Origin: Cheilinus undulatus
Taxonomy: Eukaryota > Chordata > Actinopteri > Labriformes > Labridae
NCBI RefSeq assembly: GCF_018320785.1
Contig: NC_054876.1
Span: forward strand, 22,652,212-22,716,211
Direction: 5' to 3'
DNA: 64,000 nucleotides
Position numbers and translations under genes: made by a program. Of the stretch, positions 35,096 through 46,380 are shown in pieces. The notes beneath the pieces were generated by a model that did not search any database, was not told where the DNA came from, and saw only the letters and a list, made by a program, of their open reading frames with translations. The number at the start of each line of letters is the position of its first letter. Positions within the stretch are counted from its first letter, which is position 1.

Positions 35096-38000
35096 TTATC
35101 CTTTTAGAGATGACATTCCAGCTCGCATGATCTCATCCACCAACAAGATGTTGCTGGCAATCACCGTGCTATGAAGGGAAAAACGAGGTTAGAGAGGACA
35201 ATCCTTGATAATTTAATTATTAAATTAATGTACAGATGACGTATGCATAAGCTCACCATGAATGAAGCAGCTGCTTCTTAACACTGTAATTATCCCATAC
35301 ACCTGCTTCTCCTGCCACCATTGGTTCTCCTGAAAAACATGAAGATTCAATGAAGAAAAGAGGTTGTGCTAGAAGCCAAATGGGATAATGCAAGCACAAC
35401 TCAGTAATGTGAAATACAACAATTTAAGGACTCTTCACTAGTATAAGGATATGAAATAAGGCTACTGCAGGAAAGGTCTATTTCTACAAAAATTTGAACC
35501 CTACACAATCTGTATTTTCAGACACTTCTGTGTTATGGCGGTTATCTGGATTATAGCAAGCATGCAATTGATGCTCAGTAAGTAAAAAATAGCTCAGACC
35601 TATTTAAATTCATTCAGATTCAAGCCAAAAATTGGTAAGCAATATTTCTGAGTTAATAATCATACTGCCATGAGACTTAAAAATCAGCAACCAAAGATGT
35701 ATCTTAAATGCATTAAAATGAATTGCTTTGAGTGATCTGAAGTATGTGTTATGGTTCTGACCTGTGCTAAGATCCACTCCAACTAGCTGACCAGACTCTT
35801 TGTACTCTGTCTGCAGCTTCAACAGGGTCTCCTGTGGGTCATAGCCTGAATTCTGGGCCAAAACCTGACAAAACAAATGCAAATTAAAATCAAAGTAGTA
35901 AAACAGTATGAATGCTGCTGACAAGAACAAGGTAGATTTACAGTATTTCAAGTCTCATAATAAAGTTGATGTGAGTAGTAGTAAAACAAAGAAACATGAT
36001 TTTCATACAAACATGATGCCATTTATTTGTTTATTTATAAAGGGACCATGTACAATAAAAACCATAAATGTTTCCATTTGATGCATTGTACCAGAGTTGG
36101 TTTAAAGCTAATTTACATCTGCAGTCCCTTGGCAGGTCACAATTAAACCATCAATTATAAAACATCACAAAGAAATGGAAATAAAACAACATTTAAGGGG
36201 TCAAGTAAAAAGCTCTCACCTTAGGGATGACTAGAAGAGCATCTGCAAATGCCTGGACTCCCAGCTGGGCTCTGCCTTTCACATTTGGCTTATGTTTTAC
36301 CAGAGTGTCTGCCACAGCCACTTCAAATGCACCTGCACCTGGCACAACACAACCTGAGGAGACAAGGATTAAAAGGAGACACTCAGAAACTTAAAATACT
36401 TGCCAATGCTCAGACAAAAAGAAATGTATTCATTTTTTCCAATCCTGACTTAAAAAGAAGTCAGGGGAGTTTGTTCTGATCAGCTGAATACACGTAGAAG
36501 AGACAAAAACTCTTCTAGTGCAGAGGAAAAGACCAGAGTCACTTTAGCACAGGCATGAGAGACCAGAGGGAGCCACATTAACATCTCTGGGTGTTCACTG
36601 TGCACACAGCAAAACTAAATATTTAAAAAGGAACAGTTGCAACCAAAACATAGAATTTAGAAAACACAATTTCATGTCTGAAATGATCAAAGTTGCCAAG
36701 TCTGAGATGTTAAAACACTCTGCTAAATGTGAAACATAATCAAATAATAATCAGAATCATAATATTATCAAACATATTTTTAAGCCAAATGCAGTATGAG
36801 AAAAAGTAATACTGGTTTTTAATATCACTGCTTAGCCTAGAGTTAATTTAAACTAAGAACCGAGAATAAAAATTAAAACATGATGAACTACACCCAGGTA
36901 GGTATATATAACTGAACAGAATTACTTTGCTAAATTTTTCTCTTAAGTGATTAAAAATTCAAGGAACAAAGTAAGTTGTTAAAACATTTCTTGTTCTTTG
37001 ATTCTCACCATCTTCAATAGCGTTCTTGACTGCCCTCAAACCATCTCTTACAGCGTCTTTGATCTGTGTGAGGGTGTGTTTGTTGGGTCCTTTCACCAGC
37101 AGGGTAACGGAGCGGGGATTTCCACACTTCTCAATAAATGTGTACTTCTCCTCTCCCTGCAAGAAAGAGCCACCCAAAATTTTACAAGTCTGCATCGATA
37201 TCTAAAACATTCATAACAGTATGCTAGCAGTGTATTTGAGATACGTTTACTCACCAGTGTGTGTTCATAAACCAACCCAGCGTTTCCCAAGCACTCCGGT
37301 GTAAGGTCATCAACTGAATTCATGGCAATGCCACCACAAGCAAGGGTGAGCCTGCAGAGACAATAACACACTGTATGAATTATTAAGAAAACCTTAACAT
37401 GTAGGTTGAAATGTAAAGCCCCTGGAATTACAGCATCTGTGGACAGAAGAAGCTGTCAGTACGTGCTGCTCTCCTGATGTAACAGAATCAAGTGTGCTGA
37501 ATCATTCAGGTTAATGAAGCAGGTGCACCTCTGCTCCTTCAACAGAGGACATCTTCTACTAATGTAAGATGGGTAATCAGGGTTAAAGGTTGATCAAAAA
37601 TACTTCTGAGTCAAATCCTTTGATTAGTTTGTTGGGGGTCACTGGCAGAGAGCTGTGAATAACTGCTGAAAAGCAGCACACATTAACCTTTGCTTCTCTT
37701 TATACCTTGTATTTTTTGTTTACTCAATATCCTTATCCACGTTTGTTATGTTTATGTTTAGCTGAGACATAGTTGTTAGCTATGTACACTAAAACCTGGT
37801 AACTTTGTTGTAATCATCATCCAGCACTGCACTTTTGTTACATAATAATAAAAAAACATCAATAAAAATTTCTTGAGTTAAAAACATACTTTTGAGAGCC
37901 TAATAACATTAAGTTAACTTCTGATTTCCTGATTCCTATCCCATGACTGACATAACAGCATGTTTGTTTGTTTTTTACCAAAAACTGTTTAACGAAATCC

Positions 38001-41000
38001 TTAAATTATCAGTATCTCAAAAATTTTACATAAAATGGAGCATGGGGACAATAAATAAACCATAAAGCTATGTTACACAACCTGGCACCAGGAAAAATAT
38101 TTATAAGCAATTTATTGTAACTGCTTACTTGATTTAAATAGCCACATTTCTCCTCTCTCTCTCTGAGTGGAGAGAGTCCTGAGCAATGCCATCTCCCCAA
38201 CCCCTCCTGCTTTTCTTTTATCACTTCTGATTGGTTAAAAGTCATAGACTGAAATCTCTACACACACATCAAGTCAAACACAGTGCAGGAGGAGAAAATA
38301 TCCTGCATTTATTCTGTGCTCTTTAGTGCGGAGAGGGGACACATCACTACAGGAGACACGCAAAAACATTTTCTCTGCCAAGACAAGCTTTTGGTGTGGC
38401 TCTCTGCTCTGGTTTTAAAAAGAAATATGGCCCAGTTCCGAGGAAACAGCAGCTTTCCTGCAGCGACACCCAAGCCAACAGCTAATGCGACAGCAGCCCC
38501 TGAATATACCGGACAAGCAGACCGCAATGATCAGAGTGGGAGTAGAGTGAAAACATCTATTCTGTCATGGAAAGCTGCTGCTTTGTTTAAAAGACTTTGT
38601 CCAGTTCAGACAAAACCGAGGCTAGTCAGAGCTAATCACTCCACTTGCCTTGTAGACAACCACTTGCAACAGCTAACCATTTCCCCATAACCATCACATA
38701 CTCATGCTGAAGCAGGTCGGCAGAAGAGCGAAAACATCTTTCATAACATGAAAAGAGTACAGGTTGTTTTAATTCTTTACTTCATACAGAGACGTGGTCC
38801 AGTTCTAGTAAAAAGGAAGTAATGCTAAAGCTATATCTGAGTATTTACAGCAGTAGAGGCAGCAATTAGAGGGCTGTCAGTACAACTAAACCCCGCCCAC
38901 AGCGTAACTGTGTGTATGGCTCCATTTACCACAGTGGAGGCAACCATTACCAACGGCCTTCAGTACAAGCAAACCCAACTCTGTAATGGTATGACTCTGA
39001 AAGTAGGATCACTCAGTCAGTCAGAGATTCAGATACATGGAGGCCCACATGTGGCGCTGACCTCAGCAGTCAGCCAAAAAGAAGTCAGGGGAGTTTGTTC
39101 TGATCAGCTGAATACACGTAGAAGAGACAAAAACTCTTCTAATGCAGAGGAAAAGACCAGAGTCACTTTAGCACAGGTATGAGACCAGAGGGAGCCACAT
39201 TAACACCTCTGGGTGTTCACTGTGCAAACAGCAGAACTAGTGACAAGCACAATACCAACTAAAAGACGGAGGAAAAGAAGAAAATACACAAATAAACTTG
39301 ACAGTATAAGAACAATAAGTGGAAAACAAAGACAATGTTTAAACATCTTCTTATCAACTAAAAACATATAGCAAAGACTAAATCTCTCCTAAAGCAGAGG
39401 GAAAGAAGAACACAGTGACTGTAGAACAGACAATTGTAGCACCATGTCAGCCTCCCTGGGTGTTCCCTGTGTAAAGTGGTTGTCACAAGTTTAAAAGAAA
39501 GAAGCCTAAAAGGATTATTAGAGGAGAAATTTTGGTTTTGCAGAATATATCCTTGAACATATCCTTGGCAATTATGGTTTATTCATTAGACACTTGGACA
39601 CACTGGTCTGTTGGCTTTTGTTGTGACTGTTCAGACTGATAAGCTCCCTTTAAAGGAAGCAGATGAAATTCAAGTGACAGACATCCTTCTGTGGGACAAC
39701 TGTAAGTTGACAATTGAAACATACCTCTTTATTAGCTATCACTTTGCTACCCTACAGTCTTCTTCCTTTTGGCTGCCTTTACTTAGTATTTTTTTCTAAT
39801 AATGAACCAACTGTAATTCATTTTCATTTTATTTTGACAACATCATACATGGCAACCAACCAGCCTTGTTCTTTTTCAACTCTTGTAAGGAATGCTCTAA
39901 ATTTTAATTTAACATAAATGCATATTCAAATAACCAACTTATATTTTTCCCATTTTACGGAAAAAGGACTCTGGCATCGTAGAGAGGAAATGTTTCTTTC
40001 TTACCTCTCCATGTTCCTCCTCTTTGCCCTGCGCAAGGCCACAATGCCTTCTTTGGCAAGGGCATCCAAGGAGAATGGGTCAATACCCTACACAATAAAG
40101 AGAAAACAAGCATTTTATTGATCAAAAACAGAATTAAGAAATAAAACTTGTCCCTTTTACCCATGTAAACATTATTCTGATCCGCTGAATACATGTAGGG
40201 GAGGATGATACTCTCCAAATGCAGAGGTACAGATCAGATTTACTTTAGCACAGATGAAAGAGACCAGGGAGAGCTACGTCAGCATCCATGGGTGTTCACT
40301 GTGCACTCAACAGGATCAAATTCCATTATTTTCAACAAATTAGCTGAAGCATACCTTCTGGTTAATGACGACAAAACCCTTCTCTCCATTGGGACAGACT
40401 TTGTTCTTCAGGGCGATGATCTTCTGAACACGTTCCTCGATGAACTTCCTTTCTGCAGCCACAAGCTTTTCCCTCTCCTCGGCACTCTTGTAGAAGAAGC
40501 CAGAGTTTACTTCGGTCTTTTCGTACTCCAAAGACACGTTGCACGTCAGCACAAAGGCATCCTCCACCCTCTTCTTCATGTCTGGGTGACGAGCACCGTG
40601 GTCCAATACCAAACCTCTGATCAGTCTGAAGAAGACAAAAAGAAAACACAGAAACTATTATTAGTCCTGAAATACTTCACATAATTGAAACACTACTTTT
40701 ATAGGCATGAGCTGTCTCTTGTCCCTCCATCTAGGTTTTTATTTTTATATTTGAAGACTTACTGTGTATCGCAGTCAGTCTTGTGTTTCATCTCCATGAT
40801 TTCTACCATGTACAGGTCAATGGGTTCATTGGGTTTAGTGATGGCAAGCACAGCATCAACCACAGCCTGAAGACAAACACATCATTACACACCATTGAGG
40901 AAATTGTGACAGAAAAGAATTCTTAGTTTACAGGTAATGATCCTCATTATAGAGCAATTACATTTGTGACAGGAACATTTCTCACCATTTACATTAAAAC

Positions 41001-43694
41001 TGAGGATTAAGTTTACTGAGAGTGAAAATAACCAAAAAAAAACAGTCCCTCTGTGATCAGTCACAGATCCTCTCTACTTTATTTACTCCACTTTGCTCCC
41101 TCACCTCTGTGAGCAGGTCTGCAAGCTCTGCATGGACCTTGGTCCTCAGTGAGGTGCGTGCTACATTGATGAGGGTTTCTCTGTCCATTTCACGGGTCAC
41201 CTTCACATCCTCCAGAGCAGCCAAGGCTTTATCTTTTGCTGCTTCAAAACCTTCAGCGATGATTCTTGGATGAAGACCCTGAAGCAAAGGATAAAGCGGA
41301 TTCTGGGTATGAGCATGATTTCTGAGCATATCAATATCCAAATAATGGGGGGAAACACTAAATAAATATAACAAACAAAGCTGACCTAAATACTCGTCTG
41401 TGATTGTAGAGCTTTAAATTAAAGTTATCTTTCTTTTTTACCTCTGACACATAGAGGTCAGCCTGCTTCAGCAGTTCACCAATGATGAGGACATTAGAGG
41501 TGGTCCCATCTCCAGTGATGTCATCTTGTGCCGTAGCAACTTTAGCAATGAGTGAGGCTGTTGGGTGCTGAATTTGCTGCAAAAAAAAAAAAACAACAAC
41601 AAAAAAAAAAAGATTTATTGTATCATGAAAGCAATTCATCATGGTGATTGCACAATATTGCTTTGAAGTATTGAAAATGGACTGCAAGGGTAGAAAACTT
41701 AGACCAATGCAACTACAGACAGTTCTATCAAGGTTGTTTTTATTGTATGGTCTATAATAGCGTGTCTAGTCATCCAATCAAAATATCAATCATGTCAGAA
41801 ATCCATCCGACCGGTCAGGAGCAACTTGTCAGGCCATAGTTGGTGCACGGTCGATCGTCACATCCCCCTGTACACAGCATAACAAACAAATACAATCCGA
41901 CTGAAAGTCGGTACGACTTCCAAGTGAGTCGAGCCACTCAAAAATCGTGGCTAAATCGAGGAAATATGCAAACGTGTACTCCTGGCTTCAGGGGATTATC
42001 TCATTAATTCTATCACTACATGAATCCCCCAACAGCAATAGGAATGTAGAATATTTTGTTTATTAAATCAATACATTTTGACTGAGGTGGCTTGAGATTT
42101 TTTTTTTTATTATTTTAAAGGGTGACCTGACAGAAAACAGGTTGAGAAACCCTGGTCTATAAAATGCCTTTTTTAAATGTCCGCTTCTGTCTTACAAGGA
42201 TATTCATTTTTACATATTTGAAAAGAGAAGCCATGTGGCATATGCCTGAGTTTAGCTAAAACTCAAGGTGTGTAAATTGTTTTTTTTCCCCTCCATACAC
42301 ACAAAAGCAAGTGCAGAAATTGCATGAAAATAAAAGTTGGCACCCTTGCAGCTCTCGTTCAGTATGTAGGCAGTATAATTTGATGTGTATGACAGAAGTA
42401 CTGACTTGTTGCTGCACCAGACATTCATGGGTCCATGGACTTCAGTAGCCAGCACTCAAGTTTAATGGCATAATGTGTTTCAAATGTTAGCAAGACACCG
42501 GGCAAAATATTTAGAAATGGTAACTTGCCTTTTAACCCCCCCCCCCCAAATTACATAAACTCCAAATACAAGCAGAATAAACAGCTATTTTCTGAGAGAA
42601 AGAGTTGACATGTCATTAAAATAAAAAAAAGACCACATCTGCAGCAAAAATTTTCAGACACCCTATGGAAGCTGTCTGCCTTTGCACTTATAGGAGCAGA
42701 CAATACTTTTTCAAAACTGTAATACTGAATCAAGCTCTTTTTTACTGATAGTTTTCACAATATTCATACAGGGTTAATAGGTATCCACACATTAGGAGGG
42801 TGGGGCCACTCCACCACTGGAGAAAATAATGAAGGAGCAAAGAGGACAGTGATGTCAGTGACAGAAGACGACAATAAAGAGGACATGACAATACTAAGTT
42901 TCAAAGCTCAGCACTTTCTTACCATCTCATGTAACAAGACGTTGCCATCTTTGGTCAGCTTGATGTCTCCTGCACCAGACACCAGCCTGCAGACACAGAC
43001 AAGCAATGGAGTTCATGTTAAAATCCTGGCTGCCGATGTATGAAGTCTTCTACAATGAAAGGACCCGCTCAGAAATGAGGTATCATGATTAACTGTAGTT
43101 AATATAATGATTATTTCACTTATTGTTGCCATCTGCCTCAACTGCCAGGTGAAGAAAGGTTTGTCCCTCATCGCTCCAGGAGATTTTAAGATAAGCTGAC
43201 AGCATCGTTCTGAGTTGAACCGTAACTATAAGCCATTAGCCATAATCTGCTAGCATGCTAACATTAGCTTGCTGTTGTCAAAACGGGTCGTGACGATGAC
43301 TGGGCAGGACAACGTGCACCGGGAAAATCCGTTTCCAGCAACTGGAGGCCCAAATTTAATTAAGTACTTTGTGATGGACATTTACAAGAAGTAGACAGAT
43401 GCAGCTTTCCTATCGGTGAAAATATACTCTGGTGTGGCGACAGAGTGACTATAATATCCCCTGTGCACAGTCTTCACGTGAATTGCTGCTCATGCTAGCT
43501 CGTTAGCAACGTTAGCTTAGCACGCGTGCTGCACAAAGGGTTCCGGGCTGAACTCACATTTTCATGGTCCCCTTCGGTCCCAGGTTACTTCTCAACACAT
43601 CCTGGAGTCCCCGGGCGGCACTGATATTAACCGCCAGGGCAGCCTGGGCCCTGGCCACCTCTGCTTTCGGGTTCAGAGCTTTCACGGCAGCCAT
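35096..43694 (-). CDS. cct6a: CCT6A, T-complex protein 1 subunit zeta
   Basis: Thirteen coding exons on the minus strand join in phase: 43694-43558, 42986-42923, 41576-41442, 41278-41105, 40866-40763, 40625-40355, 40087-40005, 37351-37255, 37156-37009, 36353-36220, 35864-35762, 35329-35257 and 35168-35096. They give 531 residues, the length of human CCT6A. The start [19 protein letters not shown] and the end AGMSSLKG are family-typical. [11 protein letters not shown] (about 36-46), KLTKDGN, GDGTTSN (89-95) and VVPGAGA (407-413) are the group II chaperonin ATP-site motifs. [15 protein letters not shown] and [11 protein letters not shown] belong to the apical/intermediate part. The product is one of eight subunits of the cytosolic TRiC/CCT ring that folds actin, tubulin and WD40 proteins. 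Introns 6, 7 and 9 each carry an H/ACA snoRNA-like copy. Confidence 0.98.
36020..36150. repeat. dispersed repeat fragment in cct6a intron 10
   Basis: TTATTTATAAAGGGACCATG followed by TACAATAAAAACCATAAATG resembles a frequent fish interspersed repeat. Boundaries are unclear. Confidence 0.4.
36469..36604 (-). ncRNA. H/ACA-box snoRNA, copy 1, in cct6a intron 9
   Basis: Read on the host (minus) strand, the 136-nt copy begins TGCACAGTGAACACCCAGAG. The 5' hairpin closes GCACAG with CUGUGC and has an upper stem CCAGAG/CUCUGG, leaving an internal loop for target pairing. The hinge reads UAAAGUGACU, an H-box-like AAAGUG. The 3' hairpin closes CUGGUC with GAUCAG and has an upper stem UAGAAGAG/CUCUUCUA. 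ACA lies exactly three bases before the predicted 3' end. Human CCT6 loci host H/ACA snoRNAs of the SNORA15 and SNORA22 families, which fits; which family this is I cannot say from sequence alone. Such RNAs guide pseudouridylation of rRNA and are trimmed from the spliced intron. Confidence 0.82.
38340..38840. repeat. imperfect tandem unit array in cct6a intron 7
   Basis: Three related units follow one another. Each has a GTTTTAA-like core and an ATGGCCCAGTTC-like end: CTGGTTTTAAAAAGAAATAT then GGCCCAGTTCC; TTTGTTTAAAAGACTTTGTC then CAGTTCAGAC; TTGTTTTAATTCTTTACTTC then GGTCCAGTTCTAG. Units are about 180 bp apart. GTGAAAACATCTATTCTGTC and GCGAAAACATCTTTCATAAC begin two of them. The origin is unknown. 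Confidence 0.5.
39093..39226 (-). ncRNA. H/ACA-box snoRNA, copy 2, in cct6a intron 7
   Basis: Nearly identical to the copy at 36469-36604 over its whole length and into the 3' flank. It differs by a 2-base loss in the 5' hairpin (CUCUGGUCUCAUACCUGUGC) and a few substitutions. GCACAG/CUGUGC, CUGGUC/GAUCAG and the terminal ACA all remain. The high identity between introns 7 and 9 points to recent duplication or gene conversion. Confidence 0.8.
39341..39475 (-). pseudogene. decayed H/ACA snoRNA copy in cct6a intron 7
   Basis: Read on the minus strand, ACACAGGGAACACCCAGGGA, CCCTCTGCTTTAGGAGAGAT and TTTTTAGTTGATAAGAAGAT follow the order of the intact copies with many substitutions. The closing stem of the 3' hairpin is weakened and the terminal ACA is not conserved, so it is probably not expressed as a stable RNA. 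Confidence 0.6.
40170..40305 (-). ncRNA. H/ACA-box snoRNA, copy 3, in cct6a intron 6
   Basis: A diverged 136-nt relative of copies 1 and 2. It starts TGCACAGTGAACACCCATGG. GCACAG/CUGUGC closes the 5' hairpin, the hinge AAAGUA fits the H-box consensus ANANNA, and CUGAUC/GAUCAG is a perfect closing stem for the 3' hairpin. The terminal triplet is AUA, an accepted ACA variant, three bases before the end. Changed bases next to compatible stems suggest structure kept by selection. Internal-loop sequences differ partly from the other copies. Confidence 0.78.
41757..42153. mobile_element. possible hAT-type element in cct6a intron 2
   Basis: GGTCTATA occurs on both sides (41749-41756 and 42154-42161), the 8-bp length of a hAT target duplication. 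The right end, read in complement, is AGGGTTTCTCAACCTGTTTT, a hAT-like terminus. The left end does not show a matching repeat, so the call is tentative. Confidence 0.4.
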
Positions 43695-46380
43695 CGCGAA
43701 GCAGAACAACCAGCGATGTAAAAGTAAAAAAGTAACACCGGCAGGGACTCCGCACTGCCAGGGCTCGAGCGCTCTCGAAAGGAGGGTCGGTTTCCAGAAA
43801 GGTCCACACGTGGTCTCGTGCTGCCTTTATGCTACCAATGTAGGCTCGGACAATCTGGTTTGTAAAGATTTGAACTCGTAAAACAAGCATTTTTAACAAT
43901 AGACGAGAAAGGAAATTATCTGCACTTAGTTTTCTTGTTTACCTGTGTATTTACCAAATGCATTTTTATTTGATACTAAAGTAGCTTCGATTGGCCCACG
44001 TAAAAATTCTATGTGCTCTACATTTTCATAATTTTCTGGATAAAATCCATATTCTACAGATTTACACCAAACCTAGACTGACTAAGTGGACAATCTGCCC
44101 TTGGCCTCTTCCTGTTTCAAAAGCTGGTTGAAAGTTTTGATACCATTAAAGAACGTGTCCTTTCTGATTGTTTACTATTATTATTAATACATCTTTCAGT
44201 ATTTAAAAATGTTGTCAAATTCTTGAATTAATTAATTGATTACTAATTTGGTTAATTATTTTAATCGACTGACAACACTAGAGTAATTTCTATTAAGAGT
44301 TAAGGGGCAAAGATGTGTGATGCTCCCACTGTTCTAGCGAGGCAAAGTACTCTTGAAGTCTACCCAAATTTCAGTCTTGATTGAAAATGTTACAATCATG
44401 TTGTTTTCTATGTCACTTACAACAGCTTTTAAAATTCCGACTTGTATTAAAACGCTGATATTGGCAATGGTAGCTCTTGATCTATGTTGAGAAAACTTGA
44501 TTATCCTATATTTTTTGTCACTGTTGCACTGAGTGTGGCGTTTAAAACACCAGATACGAGGTCTGGTGTGCTCGTAAACTTTGGCATTGCTGGTTCTTCC
44601 TGAATTATAAGATTTCCAACAACCACTGAAGGCAGCACTAGTCACACCCTAGATGACGCGCCGATTGGCCAAGTTATGTCACCTCAGAGACGGTCTGGAT
44701 ATGGATATAGAGCTCCAAGTACACACCTCATGTTATGTTATAAATAAAATGTTGTTAGGATGGCACTTGGCGGAGTTTAAGCTTCAGTTTTTGTTTCCTG
44801 AACAAAATTCAGTGAGCACTTTTGTACACCCTTATCCCCCCAATAAACCGGCATGTTTGGTTATCTTGTCTCTTGGATGGAAAAATGAGCAGTGTAGAAG
44901 CAGCACCAGGAACTCCGTCGGTCCATGAAATGTTATCGTTCCAAGAAGACACAAAATGAAAGAAATTCAAGACTTTTTTTCATTTACATCAGAAGTTTAA
45001 TTCAATATGTACAACTAATTTTATCAAAGCACTGCAATTTGCATTTACCACATTGTGATATTAATCCTCTCCTGTCAATTTGTTGACCAATACAGGTTAG
45101 GATACCACACTTACTTTACAGATATAGGACTGACCACCACATTTTTTTTGTTTGGTAAGTAAGCCTACTGTGTATATCTACAATCTGACCTTTAAAAACC
45201 CATTAATGTCAAGCAGCACAATCACCGGTTGCAACTGATTACTTGAAAAAGAGATAGGCCACACTAGTCTGCATACAGTAGTACGCAGATACTGATTAGT
45301 TGTGCTGAAGTCAAAATAATTTCCATCACAGTGTACCCAGGATGCTGAAGTTAGAAGAAATCTGGAGGTATGGTACATTTAAAAAGGAGACACAAACAAG
45401 GATAATTAGCGCAAGTTCAACTTCAGAATAATATTCTATTCATCAACAATTAAGTAGGTTCTAACATTTCACTGGTTGTTAACCTACATTTTTGTGCCTC
45501 TTCAATACATTATTGTTTAAAATAATTTTATTCCTCCCCTTGATAAAGCCAGGGGTTACACATCGTTATCAGTTGGCTGTGATTAGAGCCATACAATCGT
45601 AAAATGACATTTTCTGGAGGAGTGAATACCCGGTGACCTTTACCAGACACAAAGCTAAGGTCCGAATTTAGACCTGCAAAACAGTCCCCATATATCTGTC
45701 ACTTAAAAAACAACACTGATTTGTAAACTGCATGCTCCTCTTTCTAAAACAAACAAACACCTGCTAACTCAAATCAAACTCATAATAAAGGCTAACTGCT
45801 CTGTAATCATATTTTTTTGTTGTGAGAAACTGAAGGGAGATGCATTTGTTGACTTCTTATTAATGATAGTGCAAAGAGGGCTTTTGTTTTGTTTTTTTTT
45901 CAGGGCTTTTGTCAGTTTTCTTCTGCAGCATATTTTATGACGACATTTTCAGCCCCTGTGACCAGCACTACAGCTGCCAAATGTTAGAGTTGCATCTCTT
46001 CTCACATCTGAACAAAAACTGATGACAGTTTAATATCATCTTTAAAAAAAAAGGCAAGCCATTTAAAATCAGATCTTTCACATGACAGAGACAGGGAGGA
46101 GCATGTCCAGTTATATTTTGTCTACATAAGTCGCATTAATGGATCAGTAACACAGTAACTGCAGTAACAGATACAGTTTGATGATTATCTGCTGAAGTAA
46201 GACATTCTAACCCCACACAGAAAACGGAAGTAAAGAAAAAAAGAAAGGAAAAAAACTGAAACGTGCCGATGTTACGCAGATAACCCCGGTAGTGCACACT
46301 CCAACGGCTGGTTATGCTCTCTGCAGATCAGTGATGTTTGCAAGGGTTGCTGAGAGGTTCCCCCTGCTGTTTGTCACTGG
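43695..46380. other. cct6a promoter side and probable nipsnap2 3' UTR; no gene seen
   Basis: The left part holds the cct6a promoter, rich in CpG near 43560-43830. The right part, below 46381, is likely nipsnap2 3' UTR; TTTATT at 45527-45532 (AATAAA on the minus strand) is one possible end. In human the serine-phosphatase gene PSPH lies here; I find no trace of its exons. Confidence 0.45.

Noticed and set aside
38283-38690. 135-codon plus-strand open frame in cct6a intron 7
   Set aside because: It is antisense, spans the tandem units and resembles no protein I know.
40867-41104. Possible second H/ACA RNA in cct6a intron 4 (AUCCUCA/UGAGGAU and CAUUAC/GUAAUG hairpins)
   Set aside because: Two stems can be drawn, but there is no ACA near the end and no convincing H box.
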